Assembly: GCF_000423925.1 (NCBI RefSeq)
Contig: NZ_KE384105.1
Coordinates: 107,981 to 171,980, forward strand
Reading direction: 5' to 3'
Length of the DNA stretch: 64,000 nt
Source: Butyrivibrio sp. VCD2006
GTDB lineage: Bacteria; Bacillota; Clostridia; Lachnospirales; Lachnospiraceae
This document shows positions 1 to 8,894 of this stretch, piece after piece; the stretch's first letter is position 1, and the number at the start of each line of letters is the position of its first letter. The notes below the pieces were generated by a model. It was not told where the DNA came from. It searched no databases and was given only the letters and a program-made list of their open reading frames with translations. A program made the position numbers and the translations under genes.

Positions 1-235
1 CTTCCGCTTCCGGGTGTCTCACTTCCACTACCAGGAGTTTCGATTTCATCACCTGGGGTCTCGCTTCCGCTTCCCGGTGTCTCTATTCCGGGAGTCTCGC
101 TTTCATCACCGGGAGTCTCACTTCCGCTTCCCGGTGTCTCACTTCCGGGAGTCTCGCTTTCATCGCCCGGTGTTTCGCTTCCGCTTCCGGGAGGATCATT
201 CTCGCCAGGCGTTTCTTCTTCCACAGGATCCGGTA
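1..235 (-). repeat. Degenerate short tandem repeat coding an E-T-P-G-S linker
   Basis: Units built from codons for GSGSETPG and DESETPG repeat to the window edge, giving an acidic, proline/glycine-rich linker. Such linkers commonly space a surface domain from its anchor. The array continues beyond the window. Confidence 0.7.
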
Positions 236-3125
236 AAGGTGTCCACTGTGCATACAGGTTTTGGATATCTGTGGAGCTTATAATATCTTCCTTTGTAACT
301 TCATCTCCACCCTCAGAAGCTGTAAACCAGCCAGCAAAATCGTAGCCATCCAACGTGGGCACTCCGCGTTCTTTCATAACTGATGCAAAGGAATCCCCGA
401 AGTGTGCGGACAATTCTTCATAAGGTTTATCTGTCCCTTCTGCATGGAATGCAACTGTAACCGTTGCTATCTTCCACTGTGCATAGAGGGTGTGATTATT
501 TGCATTTCCAACTACAGAGTTAGCAGTAATAAGTGTCTTATAGCTGCTTTCAAGATACCAGCCGCCAAAGATATAGCCTGTCCTGGTTCTGCTTGTAGGT
601 AGTCCTTCATATTTTCCGTTGTATTTCACGGTGATGGTATCAGAGGTCGAACTTCCATCGTCAAGCGTTACTGTGATAGACTTTGCAGTCCAATGAGCGT
701 ACAAAGTCATATTACTGTATATCTTTGTTGAAGAAGTTACTTTATTTCCGCTTGTCTTAGCGTCATACCAACCATCAAAATCATATCCATACATGGATAC
801 AGACGGCAGTGTTCCAATGGCAGTTCCATATGTAACGCTCACAGGATCAGGCGTAGGCGTTCCACCATTTGCATCAAAACTAACTGTGTAATTTATAGCT
901 GTCCACTTTGCATAAAGTGTATGGTTATTGGCATTCCCAACCACAGAGCTTGCGGTAATTAGTGTCTTATAGGTGCTTTCAAGATACCAGCCGCCAAAGG
1001 TATATCCTGTTCTGGTTCTGCTTGTAGGTAGTCCTTCATATTTTCCGTTGTATTTCACGGTGATGGTATCAGAGGTCGAACTTCCATCATTCAAAGTTAC
1101 TGTTACAGTCTTTGCAGTCCAATGGGCGTACAAAGTCATATTACTGTATATCTTTGTTGAAGAAGTTACTTTATTTCCACCTGACTTAGCGTCATACCAG
1201 CCAGCAAAATCATATCCATACATGGATACAGAAGGCAGTGTTCCAATGGCAGTTCCATATGTAATGCTCACAGGATCAGGTGTAGGCGTTCCACCATTTG
1301 CATCAAAAGTAACTGTGTAATTTATAGCTGTCCACTTTGCATAAAGCGTATGGTTATTGGCATTTCCAACTACAGAACTAGCTGTAATTAGTGTTTTATA
1401 GCTACTTTCAAGATACCACCCACCAAAGGTATAGCCTGTCTTTGTTCTGCTTGTGGGTAGTCCTTCATATTTTCCGTTGTATTTTACAGTGATGGTATCA
1501 GCGGTCGAACTTCCATCATTCAAAGTTACTGTTACAGTCTTTGCAGTCCAATGAGCGTACAAAGTCATATCACTATTGATTTTTGTTGTTGTAGTAACTT
1601 TATTTCCGCCTGTCTTAGCATCATACCAACCATCAAAATCATATCCAGTCCTGGATGTGGTCGGAAGTGTTCCAATGGCAGTTCCACCTGCTATGGTCAC
1701 AGGATCAGGTGTAGACGTTCCTCCATTTGCGTCGAAGGTTACTTTGACATTCTTTGAAATCCAATGAGCATAGGCAGTTGTCGGTCCTGTAAGAACAGTA
1801 TTCTTATCAATTACAGTGCCACCACTTTTTTGGGTATACCAACCACCAAAAGTGTACCCTGTAAGAGATACACTGGTCGGCATTTTCACAATTTTTCCTT
1901 CATAAGTGTATGTGTCACTATAAGTAGTAGAGACTTTTGCACCATCAATTACACCTTCAAAAGTTACTTTGTAAACCTTTTTGACGTTTGCATATGATTT
2001 TGCAGTACCATTTGCTACAGGTGGCTCCAAATATCCCAGATATTTTTCATTTCTAACATGTGTAGTTGTATTTGTTTTAAACCCGGGAACATTAAATTGA
2101 TGGCTTTTAAAATCCTCAGTTGTCCTGTTGAAATAATCATGAGAAAGCATATTGTAGTACAGAGCACTGGAATACTTTTCCTGATCGTCCCAAGTCACAT
2201 CAACTTCGTAATAATCTGAATCAAGTTTTACAACACTCCAGGCATGACCACCGCCATTACCAAATCCGGCAACAACATGCGATTCAATTCCAGCCTTTTG
2301 AAGAAGCATTTTGAAAGCTTTTGAATAACCATCACACACGGCACTTCCATCAACGAGCGCACCATAAGCGGTATGTGCCACATCATATACCGAATTATTA
2401 TCCGCACATTCATGATCATACTCAATCTTTTTAATCAGAGCATCATGAATTGCCAGTTCTTTATCTACATCACTACCGGATAAAGCAATACTTGAATAAG
2501 TATTGGAAAGAGCATTCTGAAGTTCATCTTCCATAGCGGCAATCTGACTTCCCGTATAATCAGATCCGCGTCTAAAAAAGCAATAATATGCATATCTTAC
2601 TGTCCCGCCTGAGCTGGAAGAAATCACTACATGAGCCGGTAAGTGCAGCATTCCTTCCAATTCTTCCGGATGATCAAAATTCAGCGCATTACGGACAGAT
2701 GAAATATCAACATCATTTAGATACTTAGTACCTTCATAAACCAGACTGATATTGCCACTTGAAATACCATTAAATGAAAAACCACTTACTGCATCTTTGT
2801 CTGCCCTGGCCATGCTCAGTAAAGCATCATAAAAAAGCTTGTCATTACTACTAAGTTGATTGTAATAATAACTGGTCCCTGATGATGCATTTCTGACCCT
2901 GGCTCTGCGAAAATTTGAGCCGACCAATTCATTATATTCTTCCTCCGACAGCTTTATTTCCTCTACTGTTTCACTACCAGTCTCAGAATAAAAGTCACCG
3001 GTTGGCATAGTTACTGATATGTCATTAGCTGCATTAGCACTTATCATACCGGAGTTAAGGAAAAGTCCAGCAAAAATAAACGTAATGATCCCAGATAAAA
3101 ATCTGCTCCTATTTAAAAAGCGCAT
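1..3125 (-). CDS. Secreted transglutaminase-like protein with eight InlB-type repeats (C-terminus outside window)
   Basis: At least 1041 codons, open from an ATG at 3125 to the left window edge. I chose 3125 because AGGGG lies 6 nt upstream; an in-frame ATG at 3131 abuts the AGGGG. Residues 1-32 form a signal peptide ending in A-N-A. A transglutaminase-like core follows, with Cys264 (VCDGYSKAF), His294 (GGHAW) and Asp309 (DVTWDD). From about residue 380 to 962 there are eight Listeria-Bacteroides (InlB/Flg_new type) repeats, each with GY.F.GWY and LYA.W signatures, many nearly identical. The visible C-terminal part is a low-complexity E-T-P-G-S linker. Family knowledge suggests an extracellular, possibly wall-associated protein; substrate and true activity are unknown. 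It is a paralogue of the protein at 36446-39007, which ends in BspA-type leucine-rich repeats, so a similar ending beyond the edge is plausible. Confidence 0.85.
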   Translation of the reverse strand, partial: MRFLNRSRFLSGIITFIFAGLFLNSGMISANAANDISVTMPTGDFYSETGSETVEEIKLSEEEYNELVGSNFRRARVRNASSGTSYYYNQLSSNDKLFYDALLSMARADKDAVSGFSFNGISSGNISLVYEGTKYLNDVDISSVRNALNFDHPEELEGMLHLPAHVVISSSSGGTVRYAYYCFFRRGSDYTGSQIAAMEDELQNALSNTYSSIALSGSDVDKELAIHDALIKKIEYDHECADNNSVYDVAHTAYGALVDGSAVCDGYSKAFKMLLQKAGIESHVVAGFGNGGGHAWSVVKLDSDYYEVDVTWDDQEKYSSALYYNMLSHDYFNRTTEDFKSHQFNVPGFKTNTTTHVRNEKYLGYLEPPVANGTAKSYANVKKVYKVTFEGVIDGAKVSTTYSDTYTYEGKIVKMPTSVSLTGYTFGGWYTQKSGGTVIDKNTVLTGPTTAYAHWISKNVKVTFDANGGTSTPDPVTIAGGTAIGTLPTTSRTGYDFDGWYDAKTGGNKVTTTTKINSDMTLYAHWTAKTVTVTLNDGSSTADTITVKYNGKYEGLPTSRTKTGYTFGGWYLESSYKTLITASSVVGNANNHTLYAKWTAINYTVTFDANGGTPTPDPVSITYGTAIGTLPSVSMYGYDFAGWYDAKSGGNKVTSSTKIYSNMTLYAHWTAKTVTVTLNDGSSTSDTITVKYNGKYEGLPTSRTRTGYTFGGWYLESTYKTLITASSVVGNANNHTLYAKWTAINYTVSFDANGGTPTPDPVSVTYGTAIGTLPSVSMYGYDFDGWYDAKTSGNKVTSSTKIYSNMTLYAHWTAKSITVTLDDGSSTSDTITVKYNGKYEGLPTSRTRTGYIFGGWYLESSYKTLITANSVVGNANNHTLYAQWKIATVTVAFHAEGTDKPYEELSAHFGDSFASVMKERGVPTLDGYDFAGWFTASEGGDEVTKEDIISSTDIQNLYAQWTPLPDPVEEETPGENDPPGSGSETPGDESETPGSETPGSGSETPGDESETPGIETPGSGSETPGDEIETPGSGSETPGSG
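472..1758 (-). repeat. 429-bp tandem repeat (three copies) inside the InlB-repeat gene
   Basis: Three consecutive copies start near 472, 901 and 1330, exactly 429 bp apart. Each encodes 143 residues, that is, two alternating InlB modules. The copies are close to identical at the DNA level except at the outer edges, so this looks like recent in-frame tandem duplication. Copy number could vary by recombination. Confidence 0.85.
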
Positions 3126-3243
3126 AAGCATCCCCTCATAATTATGCATTATCGTTTTTTAAAACATTTCCACGCTCAATTATATCAGCATCATCTTTAT
3201 ATGGAATAAAACAAGTTGTAAAAACTCATTACATTTGTATAAA

Positions 3244-3283
3244 AAAAATATAAAGAGGCTGACTCATACGAGTCAGCCTCTTT
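3244..3283 (-). terminator. Rho-independent terminator of the Rpn-family gene
   Basis: A perfect 14-bp stem (arms 3252-3265 and 3270-3283) with a 4-nt loop is followed, on the minus strand, by a T-rich tail. It starts 17 bp past the stop codon at 3300. Confidence 0.9.
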
Positions 3284-3299
3284 AGGAGTATCTAACGAT

Positions 3300-4343
3300 T
3301 CACATTTTGTTCTTTTGATATTCCTCAAGCAGCTCATTTTGCAGAGTTTCATTGCCTATAGCTCTTAGAATATCGTCATTTCGATTCTGTGCTTTTAACC
3401 AGGAATAAAGTGCATCAATTTCTTTTATACCTTCTGTACGGCCTTCTTTACGACCTTCTTTCAAGCCCTCACTAATACCTTCTTCGCGGCCTTCATTTAG
3501 ACCCTCACGATATACTGTCTCGGTTTCTGTTTCAAGTACCTGTCCACCCATGATCTTCTCAGCCTCCTCTCGAACAACTTTCTTGTTGCTGGCAAGTGCC
3601 ATTATCACTTTCTTCGACATTTCAATGATTTTGCTATACGTCCTTGCGCTGATTTTGCCCGCTTCATAACGCTCCCGAAGCTGCTCATAAATCTCGCGAT
3701 ATCTGATATTGAAACTGTCGATAAAGTCCTGATTTCCCGCTTCTATTTTATCAAATTCAGCCTCGAAGTTGAACAGATAAAACGGAATGAGAAAGTACAG
3801 TTCCCTGTCGAGAATATCGTCACATTTGTAGTTCTTCAGCTTTAGAATTGGCACCTGATAGTTTACATGCTTTTCACCCGGAACATTAACCGTAACTGTC
3901 ATGAAATCCGGCGTGCTTGATGTGCTTCTAAGGTACAAAATCCCGGATTCGGGAAGATTTACGCTTAAATGATCCGTGGAAAAATCGCTGCTTGCCTTAA
4001 TAGCTATCTGAACATCATATTCGAACATCCTGATGATCATCGATCCATCCGATGTACTCTGACATTCCAAATGGAAAAGCCTTCTTACTCCGTCATGTCC
4101 TGTAATCTCAATTGCAGAATCCGTGATCTTCTTGTCCTGCTCGCCGCCACCCTGGTTTACAAAATATGTGTCATTCAAAGGCTTAACTTCTTCATCGCCT
4201 TCATAGTGAATCCCTGGGAACATTTCATTGATAAGGCGTAACACCAAATCCTTGTGCTCAATCACCAATGTTCTGAAAACATCATCATAAGGGCTGCTTC
4301 CATAAGATACGTTTTCTTTGTTTGTAGCTACTTGTTGTTTCAT
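3300..4343 (-). CDS. Rpn family recombination-promoting nuclease / PD-(D/E)XK transposase-like protein
   Basis: 347 residues. The N-terminal part (SSPYDDVFRTLV, then an acidic stretch and FHLECQST) matches the Rpn/PDDEXK_2 nuclease fold; the E-x-Q of LECQ is the typical active-site signature. The C-terminus carries a charged repeat of the EGxxEGR type (GLNEGREEGISEGLKEGRKE) that is characteristic of this family. GGAAG lies just before the ATG at 4343. Rpn proteins of E. coli promote RecA-independent recombination in vivo; no terminal inverted repeats or target duplication are visible here, so this is a lone gene rather than an insertion sequence. Confidence 0.8.
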   Translation of the reverse strand: MKQQVATNKENVSYGSSPYDDVFRTLVIEHKDLVLRLINEMFPGIHYEGDEEVKPLNDTYFVNQGGGEQDKKITDSAIEITGHDGVRRLFHLECQSTSDGSMIIRMFEYDVQIAIKASSDFSTDHLSVNLPESGILYLRSTSSTPDFMTVTVNVPGEKHVNYQVPILKLKNYKCDDILDRELYFLIPFYLFNFEAEFDKIEAGNQDFIDSFNIRYREIYEQLRERYEAGKISARTYSKIIEMSKKVIMALASNKKVVREEAEKIMGGQVLETETETVYREGLNEGREEGISEGLKEGRKEGRTEGIKEIDALYSWLKAQNRNDDILRAIGNETLQNELLEEYQKNKM

Positions 4344-4567
4344 ATCTTCCTTTCATCTTGCTTCTTCGGGCAATAAAAGGAAAATCAACTCTGATAAGAT
4401 ATCATATTTTAGGTATGGTATCAACAATTATTCGTTGGCATGAATTTATCTTATTCCAATCGACCCACAAATAATGGGAAAACAAAGATTAAAGCCGCGG
4501 CTGTAAATTCTCATTTTTATAAGTAATTATCCACCTTCAAAGCCATTTACTAATATAACACCTAAAC

Positions 4568-4924
4568 CTAAGCATACTTTTTAAGTATCCCAATAAGTGC
4601 ATCATAAGATTTCTTGATTTTCTGATAAAGTTCCTCAGAGCCATCCAGTGATCCTGCCCTTAGAATCTCAGTAAGCTCCAGTACATCAGGCCGCATGCCA
4701 TCGAGGGCCAGATTTCCTGTAACACCCTTGAGGGTATGGCAGCCTTTAAAAGCTTCCTCGGCATTCTTTGCCGCAAGCCCTTCTGTAAGTGCATTAAAAC
4801 TTGAATCATTCAGGAACTTGAGCATAAACTTTTCCACAAGATCCTCATTCCCCATAAATCGTTCCTGAACATCCGACCAGTTAACACCCCAATCTATAAG
4901 TTCCTGTTTCATTTGTGCATTCAT
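4568..4924 (-). CDS. HPt (histidine phosphotransfer) domain protein
   Basis: 118 residues from the ATG at 4924, which has GAGGGT 6-7 nt upstream; a longer reading frame to 5011 adds an implausible hydrophobic leader and no ribosome site. His63 in CHTLKGVTGN is the expected phosphoacceptor, in an all-helical domain with the HxLKG signature. Such proteins relay phosphate between hybrid kinases and response regulators. No kinase is adjacent: the nearest multistep kinase in the window is at 32-36 kb and has its own HPt. The partner is therefore unknown. Confidence 0.8.
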   Translation of the reverse strand: MNAQMKQELIDWGVNWSDVQERFMGNEDLVEKFMLKFLNDSSFNALTEGLAAKNAEEAFKGCHTLKGVTGNLALDGMRPDVLELTEILRAGSLDGSEELYQKIKKSYDALIGILKKYA

Positions 4925-4975
4925 GTATTGACCCTCATAAAATTGTTTACATTCTATTACTTTCATTATATACAA

Positions 4976-5032
4976 AAAAAGAACTTCGCATACTAAAAAC
5001 TCTATAAACAAAAGTCTTTAATATGCGAAGTG
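4976..5032 (-). terminator. Likely terminator after prfA
   Basis: Arms of 10-11 bp (aacttcgcata near 4982 and its complement ending near 5031) enclose a loop of about 29 nt. On the minus strand the second arm is followed by TCTTTTTTT. It begins a few bases after the prfA stop codon and separates it from the HPt gene. Confidence 0.6.
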
Positions 5033-5037
5033 TGATT

Positions 5038-6108
5038 TTACTGATTCATTCCCGCAAGCTTCTCTGCCTGGCTTGCAGTTGTAAGTGCATCTATAAGTTC
5101 CTCAAGGTCACCGTCCATGATTGAATCAATCTTGTAAAGTGTAAGATTTATGCGGTGGTCTGTAACTCTTCCCTGATGAAAATTGTAGGTTCTGATTTTC
5201 TCTGATCTGTCACCGGTTCCTACCTGACTCTTTCTAAGAGCTGCCTCGGAATCGTGAGCCTTCTGCTGCTCAAGCTCAAAAAGCTTGGCGCGAAGGACCT
5301 TGAGTGCCTTGGCCTTATTCTTAATCTGGCTCTTTTCATCCTGACAGGATATTACTATTCCGGTCGGAATGTGCGTGAGTCTTACCGCTGAGTCTGTTGT
5401 GTTGACACACTGTCCGCCGTTACCGGAAGCACGGAAAACGTCGAATTTACAGTCGTTCATATCAATCTCGACTTCAACATCCTCCACTTCAGGCATGATA
5501 GCAACTGTGATTGTGGAAGTATGTATTCTTCCGCCTGACTCAGTCGCAGGAATTCTCTGAACTCTGTGAACACCGCTTTCGAATTTAAGTCTTGAGTAAG
5601 CACCGCTACCTGAAAGCATAAAGCTTACTGACTTCATACCGCCGATTCCTGTATCCTCGACGCTCATTGTCTCTATTCTCCAGCCATGTCTGTCGGCATA
5701 TCTGGTGTAAACTCTGTACATATCTGCCGCGAAAAGTGCAGCCTCATCACCGCCTGCACCGGCTCTGATCTCAACGATAACATTTTTATCATCATTGGGA
5801 TCCTTGGGGATCATAAGGAGCTTAAGTCTCTGCTCAATTTCAGGGAGCTCATCCTTAGCCTCTGCAAGCTCCTGTCTGAGCATCTCCTTCATATCCTCAT
5901 CCGACTCAGAGGTTAAAAGCTCCTCACTATCAGCAATAGTTTCTTTGCACTTTTTATAATTTGTATACTCTTCCAAAATCGGAAGAAGATCACTCTGCTC
6001 CTTCATAAGAGCCTTGAAACGGTTCTGGTCTGAAGCCACTCCGGGCTCACCAAGTTCCATTGTAATGTCCTCGTATCTGCGGACCATATCTTCTAATCTA
6101 CTAAACAT
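5038..6108 (-). CDS. prfA: Peptide chain release factor 1
   Basis: 356 residues, the usual RF1 length. It recognises UAA and UAG stop codons on the ribosome and triggers peptide release. The catalytic GGQ is at residues 231-233 ([16 protein letters not shown]), and the codon-recognition P-A-T tripeptide ([14 protein letters not shown]) marks it as RF1 rather than RF2. It lies downstream of prmC, which methylates the GGQ glutamine, in the order rpmE-DUF1385-prmC-prfA seen in many clostridia. A 335-bp repeat-filled gap separates it from prmC. Confidence 0.97.
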   Translation of the reverse strand: MFSRLEDMVRRYEDITMELGEPGVASDQNRFKALMKEQSDLLPILEEYTNYKKCKETIADSEELLTSESDEDMKEMLRQELAEAKDELPEIEQRLKLLMIPKDPNDDKNVIVEIRAGAGGDEAALFAADMYRVYTRYADRHGWRIETMSVEDTGIGGMKSVSFMLSGSGAYSRLKFESGVHRVQRIPATESGGRIHTSTITVAIMPEVEDVEVEIDMNDCKFDVFRASGNGGQCVNTTDSAVRLTHIPTGIVISCQDEKSQIKNKAKALKVLRAKLFELEQQKAHDSEAALRKSQVGTGDRSEKIRTYNFHQGRVTDHRINLTLYKIDSIMDGDLEELIDALTTASQAEKLAGMNQ

Positions 6109-6141
6109 AATTGTTTTTCTCCTTTATCTATGCAGTGCTAA

Positions 6142-6388
6142 CCCCTCATCCGTCAGCTTCGCTGACACCTTCCCCCCTAGGGGAAGGCAAGAAAAGTATA
6201 AGCTTCGCTGACACCTTCCCCCCTAGGGGAAGGCAAGAAAAGTATAAGCTTCGCTGACACCTTCCCCCTAGGGAAAGGCAAGAAAAGTATAAGCTTCGCT
6301 GACACCTTCCCCCTAGGGGAAGGCAAGAGAATAAATGGGTTCACCATTTCCAAACCAAGCCAAGCCTCCCCCTAGTGGAAGGCAAGAG
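6142..6388. repeat. Tandem array of a dispersed palindromic repeat (fills the prfA-prmC gap)
   Basis: Begins CCCCTCATCCG, then repeats a unit of about 46 bp with unit starts at 6155, 6201, 6247 and 6292. Each unit holds a small hairpin (AGCTTCGCT) and a larger one (CCTTCCCCC/GGGGAAGG). A fifth, degenerate copy ends near 6388. The same family occurs at 18.75, 24.60, 45.03, 54.58 and 62.93 kb. The whole 6109-6443 gap contains nothing else I can recognise. Confidence 0.85.
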
Positions 6389-6443
6389 AAATGTAAGCTT
6401 AACTAACACTTATTATTCTCTCAAATTAAATCACACTGCATAG

Positions 6444-7277
6444 CTAATAGAAGCATCCGCTGACTACTCGGTCATTACCGCCGAGGTCCTTAATAACCTG
6501 TACATCTTTGTATCCGTTTTTCTCCATGAGGTCCTTAACTGCCTCGCCCTGATCAAAGCCGATCTCCAAAAGAAGGTATCCGCTTTTATAGAGATACTCC
6601 TTTGCTCCAGGCACTATTCTTCTGTAAAAAGCAAGTCCATCCTCGGTTCCGTCAAGAGCCATATAAGGCTCGTAGGTCTTAACCTCAGGCTCCAGAGTCT
6701 CGATTACCGCCGTAGGAATATAGGGCGGATTTGAAACGATAATGTCATATTTGCAATTATTAGGGAAAATATCGGCCTTCACTGCTTTGAATCTGTCAGC
6801 AAGTCCAAGCTTTTTTGCATTTTTTTCAGCAATCAAAAGAGCTGCATCAGACATATCGGTACCTACCGCATGTGTATCATTGCTGTACTTAAGAAGGCTT
6901 AGTGCTATGCATCCTGAACCGGTGCAAAGATCAAGCACGCTCATTCCATCATGAAGATATCTGAGAGCTTCCTCTGCAAGGGTCTCCGTATCCTGATTAG
7001 GAATAAGCACATTGCTTGTGACATCAAACTCAATGCCCATGAACTCAGCATTCCCGACTATATATGCCACCGGAATCCTTTCCATTCTCTTGGACAAAAA
7101 ATCTCTGTACTTTAACTCTTTTTCCTCGGAAACCTCCATATCACCATGAGAAAGAAGTGTGTTATGGTTGGTTCCGCAGGCATACTCTAAAAGGAGTCTC
7201 GCATCAAGAGAGGCTTCCGGTACATTTGCAGTATTAAGTTTTTCCTCCCCCTCTTTATATAGTGATGCGTAATCCAT
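6444..7277 (-). CDS. prmC: Release factor glutamine N5-methyltransferase
   Basis: 277 residues from ATG 7277 (AGAGGA about 9 nt upstream). The reading frame extends to a TTG at 7310 abutting the upstream stop, but that start lacks a ribosome site. Rossmann-fold SAM-dependent methyltransferase with the diagnostic NPPY motif (VSNPPYIPT) and the SAM-binding stretch VLDLCTGSGCIALS. It methylates the glutamine of the GGQ motif in release factors, fitting its position upstream of prfA. Confidence 0.95.
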   Translation of the reverse strand: MDYASLYKEGEEKLNTANVPEASLDARLLLEYACGTNHNTLLSHGDMEVSEEKELKYRDFLSKRMERIPVAYIVGNAEFMGIEFDVTSNVLIPNQDTETLAEEALRYLHDGMSVLDLCTGSGCIALSLLKYSNDTHAVGTDMSDAALLIAEKNAKKLGLADRFKAVKADIFPNNCKYDIIVSNPPYIPTAVIETLEPEVKTYEPYMALDGTEDGLAFYRRIVPGAKEYLYKSGYLLLEIGFDQGEAVKDLMEKNGYKDVQVIKDLGGNDRVVSGCFY

Positions 7278-7310
7278 TGTGTTTAATTCCTCTCTGGACA
7301 ATCCGCACAA

Positions 7311-8273
7311 TCACTGAGCGACATCATCCTCATCCTCGAATTTATATCCGAAGGAATCCTGTAAAAACTCTCTCCAGTCAAAAACAGCCTCAACAGACTT
7401 CATTCCAACCTCGATCATCTCATCATCAGGCTCTCTTGTTGTGAGCATCTGAAGTGCATATCCCGGAGCAGAAATGATTTTGATGATAATGTTGTTGCTG
7501 CGTCCCGCAAGTCTGATTATCTCGTAGGAGATACCTGCTATAACTGGAATAAGTGCTATTCTAACAAGTATTCTTAAGGGTATCGACTCAACCCTTATGA
7601 AAAAGAAAAGCACGATACTGACAAACATTACGAACAAAAGGAAGCTGCTTCCACATCTCTTGTGAAGTCTGGTGCTCTCCCTGACATTTTCAAGGGTAAG
7701 CGGCTTACCTCTCTCAAGACAGTTGATACATTTGTGCTCAGCACCATGATATCTGAAAAGACGTCTTATATCCTTCATAAGCGAAATAAGAAGTATATAT
7801 GCTATGAAAATTGCAATTCTAAGACCGCCCTCGATAAGAACTATCACTGAATTATTCCTGATATGTCCGTTAAAGAGTGAACTCAGATAATAAGGAAGTA
7901 TCATGAAAATTCCAATAGCAAGAACGAAGGCTATGATTGTTGTTATGGTAGTTGCAATCTTATCCTTGCTCTCAGCAGCTATCGGATCCTTTGCAGAAGC
8001 TATCTCCTCCTGCTCGAACATCGAAGCAGAGTAGTTAAGGGCCTTCATACCAAGAACAAGTGAATCCCAAAATGCGAAAACACCTCTGACAAAAGGTATA
8101 TGGTTAAGTCCGAGGCTGTCACCCTTACCAAGATAGTGATCCACCTCAACACCAATCTCTCCATTTTCTTTGCGGACCGCAACGGCATACATATCCTTGT
8201 TGCGCATCATAACACCTTCAAGAACAGCCTGACCGCCTATTCCCGAGTAGTGGTTGATTTTCTTTTTTCTCAT
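7311..8273 (-). CDS. DUF1385 membrane protein
   Basis: 320 residues from ATG 8273, which has GGGAGG 7 nt upstream (a longer frame to 8309 lacks one). The N-terminus GIGGQAVLEGVMMRN is the DUF1385 hallmark. Several hydrophobic helices (around residues 100-165 and 205-255) flank a conserved YHGAEHKCI segment and a RLHKRCGSSF motif. His and Cys residues suggest metal or redox chemistry, but the function is not established. It is regularly found between rpmE and prmC in clostridia. Confidence 0.9.
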   Translation of the reverse strand: MRKKKINHYSGIGGQAVLEGVMMRNKDMYAVAVRKENGEIGVEVDHYLGKGDSLGLNHIPFVRGVFAFWDSLVLGMKALNYSASMFEQEEIASAKDPIAAESKDKIATTITTIIAFVLAIGIFMILPYYLSSLFNGHIRNNSVIVLIEGGLRIAIFIAYILLISLMKDIRRLFRYHGAEHKCINCLERGKPLTLENVRESTRLHKRCGSSFLLFVMFVSIVLFFFIRVESIPLRILVRIALIPVIAGISYEIIRLAGRSNNIIIKIISAPGYALQMLTTREPDDEMIEVGMKSVEAVFDWREFLQDSFGYKFEDEDDVAQ

Positions 8274-8348
8274 ATTGCAACCTCCCAAATTTAGTGGTTG
8301 TGCATCCACAGTTATAGGAAATACGAATGATTTTCCTATTGTTACAAA

Positions 8349-8380
8349 AAAGAGGTTGAGACAAACGCCTCAACCTCTTT
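8349..8380 (-). terminator. Rho-independent terminator of rpmE
   Basis: 12-bp perfect stem (8349-8360 with 8369-8380), 8-nt loop, followed on the minus strand by TTTTTTG (the T run partly overlaps the stem base). It starts 14 bp after the rpmE stop codon. Confidence 0.9.
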
Positions 8381-8393
8381 GCATTTCCAGTAA

Positions 8394-8606
8394 TCAATCG
8401 TTGTTAGAAGTCATACCATACTTGCGGTTGAACTTATCGATACGTCCACGTGCAGCAGTTGCCTTCTGTGTTCCTGTATAGAAAGGATGACACTTAGAAC
8501 AGATTTCTACGTGGATTTCCTTCTTTGTTGAACCTACTGTAAATGTGTTACCGCAGTTGCAGGTAACAGTTGCCTGATAGTACTCGGGCTGAATATCCTG
8601 TCTCAT
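8394..8606 (-). CDS. rpmE: 50S ribosomal protein L31, zinc-binding type
   Basis: 70 residues. Cys16, Cys18, Cys36 and Cys39 (CNCGN and CSKC) form the zinc site of the C+ L31 form, as opposed to the zinc-free paralogue induced under zinc starvation. GAGGTGAG lies just upstream of the ATG. Flanked by its own promoter and terminator, so probably monocistronic. Confidence 0.96.
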   Translation of the reverse strand: MRQDIQPEYYQATVTCNCGNTFTVGSTKKEIHVEICSKCHPFYTGTQKATAARGRIDKFNRKYGMTSNND

Positions 8607-8655
8607 CTTCTCACCTCTTTTATATCAATGATTCTTAATATTTTACAAATATTAT

Positions 8656-8684
8656 ACTATAGTTGCAAAGCTGTTATATCACAA
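8656..8684 (-). promoter_or_regulatory. Candidate sigma-A promoter of rpmE
   Basis: On the minus strand TTGTGA (8679-8684), a 17-bp spacer and TATAGT (8656-8661) lie about 50 bp upstream of the start codon; an overlapping TATAAT follows. The match is good but not perfect. Confidence 0.5.
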
Positions 8685-8894
8685 CAGCTTGTTTATTGTA
8701 ACATAATGTCACTATGTTCGCAAGGGAAAATTTATCGTGACACCTAATGTAAAAAAGCAAGTGAATAATTTAGGATTTTTTAATACAAAGTTATCTTTAT
8801 ATCCCAAAAGCTTTAGCTTTTTTTCGCAGTCTTTTCTTATAATATTATAAAACAACTAATGGCACAAATAATTTCTTATCGATAGGGGGACTTT

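Noticed and set aside
14-283. Small plus-strand ORF rich in His, Phe and Arg
   Set aside because: It is the reverse of the E-T-P-G-S linker repeats of the minus-strand surface protein.
3300-4343. Complete insertion sequence around the Rpn-type gene
   Set aside because: No terminal inverted repeats or target-site duplication could be seen; the flanking hairpin is an ordinary terminator.
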